Of a stretch of DNA of 64,000 nt, positions 1-8,554 are shown in pieces; positions within the stretch are counted from its first letter, which is position 1; every line of letters begins with the position of its first letter. Location: assembly GCF_004366595.1 (NCBI RefSeq), contig NZ_SORE01000023.1, forward strand, positions 62,001 through 126,000. Reading direction: 5' to 3'. Under the pieces are notes generated by a model. That model made no database searches. It was not told the origin of the DNA and saw nothing but the letters and a program-made list of their open reading frames with translations. A program made the position numbers and the translations under genes. Source of the DNA: Paraburkholderia rhizosphaerae. Lineage in GTDB: Bacteria > Pseudomonadota > Gammaproteobacteria > Burkholderiales > Burkholderiaceae.

Positions 1-582
1 GGGCACTTCGTCAGCCGACAGCGAGACCGGCTTCATCGCGGCGATATGCATCGCGACGTCCTTGCCGACCTGTTCGTCCGCGCCCGTGTACTCGACCAGC
101 ACGCCAATGCGCGTGCCGTGCAGGTACGAAACCAGTTTGTTTGGCGTTTCGAAACGCGCGAAGCGGCGAATCGACAGGTTTTCGCCGATCTTGCCGACCA
201 GCGCGAGGCGCACCGCGTCGACCGTTTCGCCGTTGAGCGTCAGCGCCGACAGTGCCGCCACGTCAGCCGGGTTCTTCGTCGCGATCAGTTCCGCGACCTG
301 CTTCGAGAACGCGTTGAAATCGTCGTTCTTCGAGACGAAGTCGGTTTCGCAGTTCAGTTCGACGATCGCACCCGCGTTGCCGCCGATATGCGATGCGATC
401 ACGCCTTCGGCCGTCACACGCGATGCGGCCTTGCTGGCCTTGTTGCCGAGCTTCACGCGCAGCAGTTCTTCCGCACGCGCCATGTCGCCGTCGGCTTCGG
501 TCAGCGCCTTCTTGCATTCCATCATCGGCGCATCGGTCTTCGCGCGCAGTTCTGCAACCATGCTTGCGGTAATTGCCGCCAT
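1..582 (-). CDS. tsf: Translation elongation factor Ts (partial, C-terminus outside window)
   Basis: EF-Ts is the cytoplasmic guanine-nucleotide exchange factor that recycles EF-Tu from its GDP form. The N-terminus MAAITASMVAELR, the UBA-like helices and the motif TDAPMMECKKAL are diagnostic of the family. 194 codons are present; the rest lies beyond position 1. Two adjacent in-frame ATG codons occur (585 and 582). The second is chosen because the family begins MAAITA and because it gives better spacing from the AAGGAG just upstream. It lies downstream of rpsB, the normal arrangement, with about 308 bp and a hairpin terminator between them. Confidence 0.96.
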   Translation of the reverse strand, partial: MAAITASMVAELRAKTDAPMMECKKALTEADGDMARAEELLRVKLGNKASKAASRVTAEGVIASHIGGNAGAIVELNCETDFVSKNDDFNAFSKQVAELIATKNPADVAALSALTLNGETVDAVRLALVGKIGENLSIRRFARFETPNKLVSYLHGTRIGVLVEYTGADEQVGKDVAMHIAAMKPVSLSADEVP

Positions 583-890
583 CATTCGCTCCTTGAGTCT
601 GTCCTTGTCGCGCCGCCGGCCGTGCTTCGCACTGCGAGCCGCCTGCCGTCGACGAAGATCCGTTTCGCGCGTCGCACACCGTGCCATCTGCTACATCGGT
701 ACGCCACGCCTACCACTTCGCTTGCTACGTGATTGCTGCCTGACTTTGCTTGCTGTGCTGCCTTCCTCTCCACACCAATCGCACCAACGCGCGGGCGACA
801 TGCGGACGGGAAGCGGACAACACGCAATGGCCGCGGCCTAAAAAAAGGGGGCCTCTAGCAAGCCCCCTTTTTTGCCGGACCCGGGTCGCG
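583..890. other. rpsB-tsf intergenic region
   Basis: This 308-base gap holds one clear element, the T-rich hairpin at 840-873. The remaining ~255 bases up to the tsf ribosome binding site show no credible gene, and I found no convincing sigma-70 promoter for tsf. The long spacer suggests that tsf is expressed mainly by read-through from rpsB. Confidence 0.6.
840..873 (-). terminator. Hairpin terminator/attenuator between rpsB and tsf
   Basis: GGGGGC (847-852) pairs with GCCCCC (862-867) around a 9-base loop. Runs of A and T flank the stem, so in minus-strand RNA it ends in seven U residues. It is symmetrical and could work both ways, but only the minus strand carries genes here. It probably lowers the level of tsf relative to rpsB. 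Confidence 0.8.
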
Positions 891-1646
891 TTACGCTTCC
901 CCGTTGACCTCGACGAACTCGTCGCCGTCGTCACCGCCGCGAGCTGCCTGCACCACTTCGTTGACCGCGTTCGCACGGCCTTCGAGGATCGCGTCGGCCA
1001 CGCCTTGCGCATACAGCGTCACGGCCTTGCTCGCGTCGTCGTTGCCCGGGATCACGTAATCGACACCTTCCGGCGAGTGGTTCGTATCGACCACCGCGAT
1101 AACCGGCACGCCCAGCTTGTTCGCTTCGGTCACGGCAATCTTGTGGTAACCGACGTCGACCACGAAGATCGCGTCCGGAATGCCGCCCATGTCCTTCACG
1201 CCGCCGATCGACTTCTGCAGCTTCGCGATTTCGCGTTCGAACAGCAGCGCTTCCTTCTTGCTCATTTTCTCGAGCTCACCCGCCTCGACCGCCGTTTCCA
1301 TGTCCTTCAGGCGCTTGATCGATACCTTCAGCGTCTTGAAGTTGGTCAGCATGCCGCCGAGCCAACGTGCGTTCACGAACGGCATGCCCGCGCGCTGCGC
1401 GGCTTCCGCGATCGTGTCACGCGACTGGCGCTTCGTGCCAACGAACAGGATCGTGCCGCGGTTTGCCGCCAGCTGACGCACGTACTTCAGCGCGTCGTTG
1501 TACATCGGCAGCGTTTTTTCGAGGTTGATGATGTGAATCTTGTTGCGATGACCGAAGATGAACGGGGCCATCCTGGGGTTCCAGAAGCGGGTCTGGTGAC
1601 CAAAGTGGACACCGGCTTCCAGCATTTGACGCATGGTAACTGCCAT
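891..1646 (-). CDS. rpsB: 30S ribosomal protein S2
   Basis: S2 is a structural protein of the small ribosomal subunit, bound at the head-body junction next to S1. The 251-residue product has the family start MAVTMRQMLEAGVHFGHQTR, the segment RWLGGMLTNFKT and the C-terminal stretch VDYVIPGNDDA. Frame-open sequence continues upstream of this ATG, but the S2 N-terminus and usual length fix the start here. It is the first gene of the rpsB-tsf unit. A sigma-70 promoter lies about 250 bases upstream, leaving a long leader where S2 autoregulation could act. Confidence 0.98.
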   Translation of the reverse strand: MAVTMRQMLEAGVHFGHQTRFWNPRMAPFIFGHRNKIHIINLEKTLPMYNDALKYVRQLAANRGTILFVGTKRQSRDTIAEAAQRAGMPFVNARWLGGMLTNFKTLKVSIKRLKDMETAVEAGELEKMSKKEALLFEREIAKLQKSIGGVKDMGGIPDAIFVVDVGYHKIAVTEANKLGVPVIAVVDTNHSPEGVDYVIPGNDDASKAVTLYAQGVADAILEGRANAVNEVVQAARGGDDGDEFVEVNGEA

Positions 1647-1886
1647 GAACAAAATCTCCGCGAGGGTTGGGTCTAAAGCCGGCTGCCGTATTCGTGGCGC
1701 GGACTTCACCGGTTGGCCAATGGGCTGCGCGCCTTACCGCGCCGCACACTGCCCATACAGACCTGGAGAAGACCTGACGCCGCGAACACCCTGGGTGCGC
1801 CGGCTTGCGAGTGAGCCGCCTGCCGCTGCCCTGCCTTTGCTTTCAGGCGTGGGCAGGACAAAAATAAAAACTGGCGAGCGACTTAG
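1647..1886 (-). promoter_or_regulatory. Long 5' leader of rpsB
   Basis: About 240 nt separate the predicted transcription start (near 1886) from the rpsB ATG, with no convincing reading frame inside. In gammaproteobacteria S2 represses its own mRNA through the rpsB leader; whether this unrelated leader does the same is inference from position and length only. Confidence 0.4.
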
Positions 1887-1892
1887 CCAAAG

Positions 1893-1922
1893 ATTATAGC
1901 ACGCGACTATTGCACGACTCAA
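1893..1922 (-). promoter_or_regulatory. Sigma-70 promoter of rpsB
   Basis: On the minus strand TTGAGT (1922-1917) is followed after 18 bases by a perfect TATAAT (1898-1893). It is the best promoter-like sequence in the rpsB-map gap. Confidence 0.7.
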
Positions 1923-2272
1923 CCTGCGAAACGGGATGCGAAGCGCACGCGAAGCCCAATGCGCAAGGGCGCTCAAGCCGGACGTAAGGCGAGCGCCGGG
2001 CAGGCGGCAATACGAGCCGAAAAAGCGCGGGATCACGCAAAAACGCCTGACACGGCCCAGGTCGACCCCGCCGTGGAACGGTCACCACCTGAGCGCCATG
2101 CGCGCGACAATCAGGTTTTCACCGCCCGATTCGAGCCACTGACGAACCGCCGACCGCTTATCGTGACGCCCGCCCAGCTTGCAAAAGCCTGCGGCCGCGG
2201 GAAGATGGTGCGATAATTCCGCGATAAATCCGCATCTCAGGCCAACTTAGGCCATACCTGAAGGCCCAATCC
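1923..2272. other. Divergent intergenic region, rpsB side to map
   Basis: This part of the gap upstream of map shows no gene-like frame with a ribosome binding site. A GATAAT around 2211-2216 is a possible -10 for map, but it has no acceptable -35 at normal spacing. Confidence 0.4.
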
Positions 2273-3085
2273 ATGGCTATTACGCTCAAAAACGAACAGG
2301 ACATCGAGCAGATGCGCATTGCCGGCCGACTCGGCAGCGAAGTGCTCGACTACATCACGCCGTTCGTCCAGGCTGGTGTCACGACCGGCGAACTCGACCG
2401 TCTGTGCCACGAATATATGGTGAACGTGCAAGGCACGGTGCCCGCTCCGCTCAACTATCAGCCGCCCGGCTACCCGCCATACCCGAAATCGGTTTGCACG
2501 TCGGTGAACGACGTGATCTGTCACGGCATCCCCGGCGACAAGGTGTTGAAAAACGGCGATACGCTGAATATCGATGTCACAGTCATCAAAAACGGGTATT
2601 TCGGCGATACCAGCCGGATGTTCATCGTCGGCGAAGGATCGATTCTCGCGAAACGGCTCGTGCAGACCACCTACGAATGCATGTGGCTCGGCATCGAGCA
2701 GGTGCGCCCGGGCGGCCATCTCGGCGATATCGGCCATGCCATCCAGAAGCACGCGGAAGCACAAGGTTATAGCGTGGTGCGCGAATACTGCGGGCACGGC
2801 ATCGGCACGGTGTTCCACGATGAGCCGCAGGTGCTGCACTACGGGCGCCCCGGCACCGGTATCGAGCTCGAGCCCGGCATGATCTTCACGATCGAGCCGA
2901 TGATCAACGCGGGCCGCCGCGACATCCGCACGATGCCTGACCAGTGGACCGTCAAGACAAAAGACCGTAGCCTGTCCGCGCAATGGGAGCATACGATCCT
3001 CGTGACCCCGACCGGCTACGAAGTCCTGACCGTTTCCGCCGGCACCCCCGAGCGTCCGCAGATCGTGGCCGCCGCCACCGTCTGA
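2273..3085 (+). CDS. map: Type I methionine aminopeptidase
   Basis: Removes the N-terminal methionine from nascent proteins after deformylation. The 270-residue protein has the pita-bread fold signature and all five metal ligands: D101 (NIDVTV), D112 (GDTSR), the histidine of GHGIGTVFHDEP, the glutamate of FTIEPM and the glutamate of QWEHTI. Active-site H84 is in ICHGIP. It runs divergently from rpsB and is followed after about 27 bases by glnD, so the two are probably co-transcribed. Peptide deformylase, the enzyme acting just before it, is encoded in the same window at 8021-8554. Confidence 0.97.
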   Translation: MAITLKNEQDIEQMRIAGRLGSEVLDYITPFVQAGVTTGELDRLCHEYMVNVQGTVPAPLNYQPPGYPPYPKSVCTSVNDVICHGIPGDKVLKNGDTLNIDVTVIKNGYFGDTSRMFIVGEGSILAKRLVQTTYECMWLGIEQVRPGGHLGDIGHAIQKHAEAQGYSVVREYCGHGIGTVFHDEPQVLHYGRPGTGIELEPGMIFTIEPMINAGRRDIRTMPDQWTVKTKDRSLSAQWEHTILVTPTGYEVLTVSAGTPERPQIVAAATV

Positions 3086-3112
3086 TTGCGTAAGCCACCC
3101 TCCTGCCCGCCT

Positions 3113-5686
3113 ATGAGTAGCGTTCCAGCCGCCCTATCCGAAGCCACATCGCTGAAGGCGGACTACAAGATGGCCAAGAACCCGTTGCTGGAGCGCTTCA
3201 AGACGGCGGCCAACGTCGACGCGCCGATGCGCGCGCTCGCCCGCATCACCGACGACGCGCTGAAAAGCGCATGGTCCGCGTGCGAATTGTCCGCGTCGTT
3301 CGCGCTGGTCGCGGTGGGCGGCTACGGGCGCGGCGAACTCGCGCCGCATTCGGATATCGACATTCTGGTGCTGCTGCCCGACGATCCGGTGCCCGGCAGC
3401 GAAGCGTGCATCGAGAAGTTCATCGGCCTTGCGTGGGATCTCGGCCTCGAACTCGGCAGCAGCGTGCGTACTGTGTCGCAGTGCATCGAGGAAGCGGCCA
3501 ACGACGTGACCGTGCGGACCTCGCTGCTCGAGGCCCGACGCATCTGCGGCAGCACCGCGGTGTTCGAAGCCTTTGCGCTGCGGTATCGGGATGCGCTCGA
3601 TCCGCGTGCCTTCTTCCAGGCGAAAGTGCTGGAAATGCGTCAGCGGCACGCGAAGTTTCAGGACACGCCGTACTCGCTCGAACCGAACGTGAAGGAAAGC
3701 CCAGGCGGCCTGCGCGACTTGCAGCTGATCCTGTGGGTCACACGCGCCGCGGGCTTTGGCAGCAGCTGGCGCGAGCTCGAAGCGCGCGGTCTCATTACGT
3801 CGCGCGAAGCGCGTGAATTGCGCCGCAACGAGGCGTTCCTGAAGACGTTGCGCGCCCGCCTGCACCTTCTGGCCGGACGGCGCCAGGACATCCTCGTCTT
3901 CGATTTGCAGAATCCGCTTGCGGAAAGCTTCGGCTACAGCGCGAGCGCGGGCAAACGCGCAAGCGAACAGCTGATGCGCCGCTACTACTGGGCGGCGAAA
4001 GCGGTGACGCAGCTTGCGACGATCCTGATCCAGAACATCGAAGCGCAATTGTTCCCGAGCACGAGTGGCATTACGCGCGTCATTTCGGAGCGCTTCGTCG
4101 AAAAGCAGGGGATGCTTGAAATCACGTCCGACGACGTCTTCGAGCGCCATCCCAGCGCGATTCTCGAAGCCTTTCTGCTGTACGAAGAAACGCCCGGTGT
4201 GAAGGGCCTGTCGGCACGTACGCTGCGCGCGCTGTACAACGCGCGCGACAAGATGGATCAACACTGGCGGCGCGACCCGGAAAACCGGCGCCTGTTCATG
4301 GCCATCCTGAAGCAGCCGGCCGGCATCACGCACGCGTTCCGTCTAATGAATCAGACGAGCGTGCTGGGCCGCTATCTGCTGAACTTCCGGCGCATCGTCG
4401 GGCAAATGCAGCACGACCTGTATCACGTGTACACAGTCGATCAGCACATCCTGATGGTGCTGCGCAATCTGCGCCGTTTCGCGATCGCCGAGCATGCGCA
4501 CGAATACCCGTTCTGCAGCCAGCTGATCACCAATTTCGAGCGGCCGTGGGTGCTGTATGTCGCCGCGCTGTTCCACGACATCGCGAAGGGCCGTGGCGGC
4601 GACCACTCGAAGCTCGGCATGGCCGATGCGCGCCGCTTTTGCCGCGAGCACGGCATTCCCGCCGACGATAGCGCGCTCGTCGTGTGGCTCGTCGAACAGC
4701 ATCTGACGATGAGCCAGGTCGCGCAGAAGCAGGATACGAGCGACCCGGAAGTGATCAAACGGTTTGCTGAACTGGTTGGCAACGAGCGACGCCTGACCGC
4801 GCTTTACCTGCTGACCGTCGCGGACATCCGCGGCACCAGCCCGAAAGTCTGGAACACGTGGAAAGGCAAGCTGCTCGAAGACCTTTACCGTATGACGCTG
4901 TCGGTGCTCGGCGGCGCGAAGCCCGATGCGCATTCCGAAATGAAGACGCGCAAGGAGGAAGCGCTCGCGCTGCTGCGTCTGGAAACCGTGCCTGAGATTG
5001 CGCACAAGGTGTTGTGGGACAAACTCGACGTCGGCTATTTCCTGCGCCACGACGCGGCCGATATCGCATGGCAGACGCGCGCGCTGTATCGCCATGTCGA
5101 GACCGACACGCCGATCGTGCGCGCGCGGCCGTCGCCGATCGGCGAAGCACTGCAGGTGCTCGTCTATGTGAAGGATCGTCCTGACCTGTTTGCCGGCATC
5201 TGCGCGTACTTCGACCGCAACGGTCTGTCCGTGCTCGATGCACGCGTCAGCACGACGAAGCACGGCTACGCACTCGATAACTTTATCGTCGCGCATACCG
5301 AGCACGACGTTCACTATCGCGACATCGCGAACCTCGTCGAACAGGAACTGGCGATCCGCCTGGCGGCGGCCGGCACGCTGCCGGACCCATCGAAGGGACG
5401 GCTGTCGCGGCTGTCGCGCACCTTCCCGATTACGCCGCGCGTCGACCTGCGGGCCGACGAACGCGGCCAGTACTACATCCTGTCCGTGTCCGCCAACGAC
5501 CGGCCAGGCCTTCTTTATTCGATCGCGCGCGTGCTGGCCGAACACCGGGTCGGCGTCCATGCGGCGCGGATCAATACGCTTGGCGAACGCGTCGAGGACG
5601 TGTTCCTGCTCGACGGGTACGGCCTCTCCGATAACCGGCGTCAAATCCAGGTCGAAACCGAATTGCTGCGCGCGATCGCAGCGTGA
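3113..5686 (+). CDS. glnD: [Protein-PII] uridylyltransferase / uridylyl-removing enzyme
   Basis: GlnD senses glutamine and controls nitrogen metabolism by adding UMP to, or removing it from, the PII proteins. The 857-residue product carries, in order, a nucleotidyltransferase motif GGYGRGELAPHSDIDIL, an HD hydrolase motif HDIAKGRGGDHSKLG and two C-terminal ACT domains (RPDLFAGICAYFDRNG and RPGLLYSIARVLAEH). This is the full family layout. An in-frame TTG lies 27 bases upstream, but the ATG starting MSSVPAALSE is preferred. The RluF-type gene begins 19 bases after the stop, so the two are likely co-transcribed. Confidence 0.97.
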   Translation: MSSVPAALSEATSLKADYKMAKNPLLERFKTAANVDAPMRALARITDDALKSAWSACELSASFALVAVGGYGRGELAPHSDIDILVLLPDDPVPGSEACIEKFIGLAWDLGLELGSSVRTVSQCIEEAANDVTVRTSLLEARRICGSTAVFEAFALRYRDALDPRAFFQAKVLEMRQRHAKFQDTPYSLEPNVKESPGGLRDLQLILWVTRAAGFGSSWRELEARGLITSREARELRRNEAFLKTLRARLHLLAGRRQDILVFDLQNPLAESFGYSASAGKRASEQLMRRYYWAAKAVTQLATILIQNIEAQLFPSTSGITRVISERFVEKQGMLEITSDDVFERHPSAILEAFLLYEETPGVKGLSARTLRALYNARDKMDQHWRRDPENRRLFMAILKQPAGITHAFRLMNQTSVLGRYLLNFRRIVGQMQHDLYHVYTVDQHILMVLRNLRRFAIAEHAHEYPFCSQLITNFERPWVLYVAALFHDIAKGRGGDHSKLGMADARRFCREHGIPADDSALVVWLVEQHLTMSQVAQKQDTSDPEVIKRFAELVGNERRLTALYLLTVADIRGTSPKVWNTWKGKLLEDLYRMTLSVLGGAKPDAHSEMKTRKEEALALLRLETVPEIAHKVLWDKLDVGYFLRHDAADIAWQTRALYRHVETDTPIVRARPSPIGEALQVLVYVKDRPDLFAGICAYFDRNGLSVLDARVSTTKHGYALDNFIVAHTEHDVHYRDIANLVEQELAIRLAAAGTLPDPSKGRLSRLSRTFPITPRVDLRADERGQYYILSVSANDRPGLLYSIARVLAEHRVGVHAARINTLGERVEDVFLLDGYGLSDNRRQIQVETELLRAIAA

Positions 5687-5705
5687 ACCCAGTTTCAGAA
5701 AACTT

Positions 5706-7856
5706 ATGCGAGCGAAATTAACAGCCAAGCATCCGCGGCCGGCGTCGGCCGAGCGCGCGCCTGTACGATCCGGCAGCGCAGTCGCGCGCAAGCCGGTGCG
5801 CAAGGCTCCGGCCAGACCGGACGGCAAGCCTGCCGGTGCGGCCGGTGGCGGCGCGCCGCGAGCGGCTTCGGCCGCCGGCGGTCCGAAGGACGCGCCGCGC
5901 GCGGCGCGCCGCACGGGCGACACGAAACCCGGCGCTAACTCCAGCGCGGGCGGCGCGCGGCGGGCACCCACGTTTGCGCGCGGAGCCGGCGACGCGGGGG
6001 CGCAACGGTCCGCCCGGACGACGCGCGGCGGCGGCAATGACGAGCGCACGCAACGGCGGCCAGCGGCGGAACGCACGGGCCGCTCCGGCTACGCGGGACC
6101 AGGCTCGGAAGCGCGGCAACCGACACGCACCCGAGCGACCGATGTGGAAGGTCAGCCACCTCGGCCAGGCGGCGAGCGCGCGGCGCGCGGTCCGTCCACG
6201 AGCATGACCGCGACGCGACGCGGTGAAGGCAGTCCGGCCGGCGGCAAGCGCGACCCCCGTAGCCGCGACGGCGAACGCCCGTCGCGTTTTTCCGACGACG
6301 CGCCTCAACGCCGGCCGCGCAGCAGCGACGGTGAACGTCCGTCCCGCTTTGCTGACGATGCACCGCAACGCCGGCCACGCAGCGTCGACGGCGAACGTCC
6401 TCGTCGCTTTTCCGACGACACGCCTCAACGCCGACCGCGTAGCAGCGACGGTGAACGTCCGTCGCGCTTTGCGGCCGATGCCCCTGCGCGCCGGCCGCGT
6501 AGCACCGACGATCAACGTCCTCGTCGCTCTTCCGACGACGCGCCTCAACGCCGACCGCGTAGCAGCGACGGCGAACGTCCGTCGCGCTTTGCGGCCGACG
6601 CCCCTTCGCGCCGGCCACGTAGCACCGACGATCAACGTCCTCGTCGCTCTTCCGACGACGCACCTCAACGCCGACCGCGTGGCCGCGATGATGAACGCCC
6701 GCCCCGCTTCGCGGACGACACGCGGCCACGCCAACCCTATCGCGACGCGCGTGGCCCGGACGACACGAAACGACCGACGCGCGGTGGCGATGCGCCGTAC
6801 CGCTCGCGCTCAACGGCCGACGGCGCTCCGACGCCCCGCGCCCGCGCGCCGCGCGACGCCGGCAGCCCGTCGTCCACGCGCGGCCGGCCGGTAAAAGCCG
6901 CAAGCGAATCGGCGGGCCGCGGCGAGCGGACTTACGCGCGGCCGGTCAAAGGGTCCTACGCGGCGCAGGACGAACGCACGCCGCGCGCAGCGGCAGCTAC
7001 CCAGCCGCGCGCCAAGACCGCAAAGCCCGTGCGCAAGGCCGCCCCGCCGCCGGCCGAGGTCGGTGAACGCGCACCGCGTCGCGAGCGCGAAGATGCGCCG
7101 GGCATGCTGCGTCTGTCGAAGCTGATGTCCGAACTCGGCCTGTGCTCACGCCGCGAAGCGGACGAATGGATTGAAAAGGGCTGGGTCACCGTCGACGGTG
7201 AACGAATCGACACGCTCGGCACGCGCGTGCGGCCTGACGTGACTATCGACATCGATCCGGCCGCCGAAGCCGCGCAGGCGCGTCAGGTGACGATCCTGCT
7301 GCACAAGCCGGTCGGGTATGTGTCGGGCCAGGCGGAAGACGGCTACCAGCCGGCCATCACGCTCGTCACGCCGGACAACCGCTGGGAAGGCGACCGTAGC
7401 GACATCCGCTTTTCCGTCGCGCATCTGCGCCAGCTTGCACCGGCCGGGCGCCTCGACATCGATTCGACCGGCCTGCTGGTTCTGACGCAGGACGGCCGCG
7501 TCGCGAAGCAACTGATCGGCGGCCATTCGGAGGTCGACAAGGAATACCTGGTGCGCGTCACCTACGGCGACGTGGAAACCGACGTCGAACAGCACTTCCC
7601 GCGCGAAGCGCTCGCGCAATTGCGTCATGGCCTCGAGCTGGACGGCATTCCGCTCAAACCCGCGCAGGTCAGCTGGCAAAACGGCGAGCAACTGCGTTTC
7701 GTGCTGCGTGAAGGGAAAAAACGCCAGATCCGGCGGATGTGCGAACTCGTCGGACTGCAGGTGGTCGGCCTTAAGCGGGTGCGAATGGGCCAAATTGCGC
7801 TGGGCGCACTGCCGCAGGGGCAGTGGCGTTATCTTTCCACGGACGAGTCGTTCTGA
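5706..7856 (+). CDS. RsuA/RluF-type rRNA pseudouridine synthase with long repetitive N-terminus
   Basis: Isomerises a uridine to pseudouridine in rRNA. The catalytic part fills the C-terminal third: an S4 RNA-binding domain from residue ~467 (RLSKLMSELGLCSRREADEW), the catalytic motif GRLDIDSTGLL with nucleophile Asp near 584, and the C-terminal motif RQIRRMCELVGLQVVGLKR. The KEYLV and RQIRRMCE signatures point to RluF more than RluB, but the exact target uridine cannot be assigned. Residues 1-460 are Arg/Pro/Ala/Ser-rich and presumably disordered. They include eight 20-residue tandem repeats (residues ~185-344). The 716 aa are more than twice the ~290 of E. coli RluF. Confidence 0.88.
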   Translation: MRAKLTAKHPRPASAERAPVRSGSAVARKPVRKAPARPDGKPAGAAGGGAPRAASAAGGPKDAPRAARRTGDTKPGANSSAGGARRAPTFARGAGDAGAQRSARTTRGGGNDERTQRRPAAERTGRSGYAGPGSEARQPTRTRATDVEGQPPRPGGERAARGPSTSMTATRRGEGSPAGGKRDPRSRDGERPSRFSDDAPQRRPRSSDGERPSRFADDAPQRRPRSVDGERPRRFSDDTPQRRPRSSDGERPSRFAADAPARRPRSTDDQRPRRSSDDAPQRRPRSSDGERPSRFAADAPSRRPRSTDDQRPRRSSDDAPQRRPRGRDDERPPRFADDTRPRQPYRDARGPDDTKRPTRGGDAPYRSRSTADGAPTPRARAPRDAGSPSSTRGRPVKAASESAGRGERTYARPVKGSYAAQDERTPRAAAATQPRAKTAKPVRKAAPPPAEVGERAPRREREDAPGMLRLSKLMSELGLCSRREADEWIEKGWVTVDGERIDTLGTRVRPDVTIDIDPAAEAAQARQVTILLHKPVGYVSGQAEDGYQPAITLVTPDNRWEGDRSDIRFSVAHLRQLAPAGRLDIDSTGLLVLTQDGRVAKQLIGGHSEVDKEYLVRVTYGDVETDVEQHFPREALAQLRHGLELDGIPLKPAQVSWQNGEQLRFVLREGKKRQIRRMCELVGLQVVGLKRVRMGQIALGALPQGQWRYLSTDESF
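6258..6737 (+). repeat. Eight in-frame 60-bp tandem repeats inside the pseudouridine synthase gene
   Basis: Eight consecutive units of exactly 60 bp encode 20-residue variants of DGERPSRFSDDAPQRRPRSS. Units 4-5 (6438-6557) and 6-7 (6558-6677) are almost identical as a pair, which indicates a recent 120-bp duplication on top of older unit duplications. The reading frame is kept throughout. Confidence 0.95.
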
Positions 7857-7927
7857 ACGGTCAACGGCGCTTTATGCGCTAACGCGTGCGTCCGCGATGC
7901 GCTGCCGTTTCCCCAATGAAGCAATCA

Positions 7928-7971
7928 AAAAGCCCATGCCGCTTCTGAACTTCAGAGCAACATGGGCTTTT
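7928..7971. terminator. Bidirectional terminator between the pseudouridine synthase gene and def
   Basis: AAAAGCCCATG (7928-7938) pairs perfectly with CATGGGCTTTT (7961-7971). A smaller nested hairpin lies in the loop and T runs follow. It sits between two converging genes and could end both transcripts. Confidence 0.85.
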
Positions 7972-8020
7972 AGTTTTTCCGGCGTCGTGCGCGGACCCAT
8001 AACCCGCCCGAGCATCGCGT

Positions 8021-8554
8021 TCAGTCGTCGCTGCGTGGATCGAGATCGGGAAAAAGCACTTCCGTAAAGCCGAACTTCGAAAAATCGGTAATCCGCATCG
8101 GGTATAGCTTGCCGATCAGGTGATCGCATTCATGCTGGACGACGCGCGCATGAAAACCTTCCGCGACTCGGTCAATCGGTTTGCCGAACTGGTCGAAGCC
8201 GTGGTAGCGGATCATTGAAAACCGGTTCACGACACCGCGTAGCCCGGGCACCGACAGGCACCCTTCCCAACCCTCTTCCATGTCCTGCGACACCGGCGTG
8301 ATGGTCGGGTTGATCAGCACCGTTTCAGGCACCGACGGTGCGTCCGGATAACGTTCGCTGTGCCCAAAACCGAAAATCACGACCTGCAGATCGACGCCGA
8401 TCTGCGGCGCCGCAAGGCCCGCGCCATTCGCGTCGTGCATCGTCTCGAACATGTCCTTGATCAGCTCGTGCAGTTCGGGCGTATCGAAATGATCGACGGG
8501 ATTGGCAATCCGCAAAAGGCGGGGATCGCCCATCTTCAGAATTTCGCGAATCAT
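8021..8554 (-). CDS. def: Peptide deformylase
   Basis: A metal-dependent hydrolase that removes the formyl group from the initiator methionine. The 177-residue protein shows the three family motifs: GAGLAAPQIG (GLAAPQI form), EGCLSVPG with the metal-binding Cys, and QHECDHLIGKLY with the HExxH-type metal site. Its ATG overlaps the ligA stop in an ATGA tetranucleotide, so its translation is coupled to ligA. It is the last gene of the ligA-def unit, before the terminator at 7928-7971. Confidence 0.97.
   Translation of the reverse strand: MIREILKMGDPRLLRIANPVDHFDTPELHELIKDMFETMHDANGAGLAAPQIGVDLQVVIFGFGHSERYPDAPSVPETVLINPTITPVSQDMEEGWEGCLSVPGLRGVVNRFSMIRYHGFDQFGKPIDRVAEGFHARVVQHECDHLIGKLYPMRITDFSKFGFTEVLFPDLDPRSDD

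Noticed and set aside
2211..2216. GATAAT as a -10 box for map
   Set aside because: No acceptable -35 at 16-18 bases, so it was not listed as a promoter.
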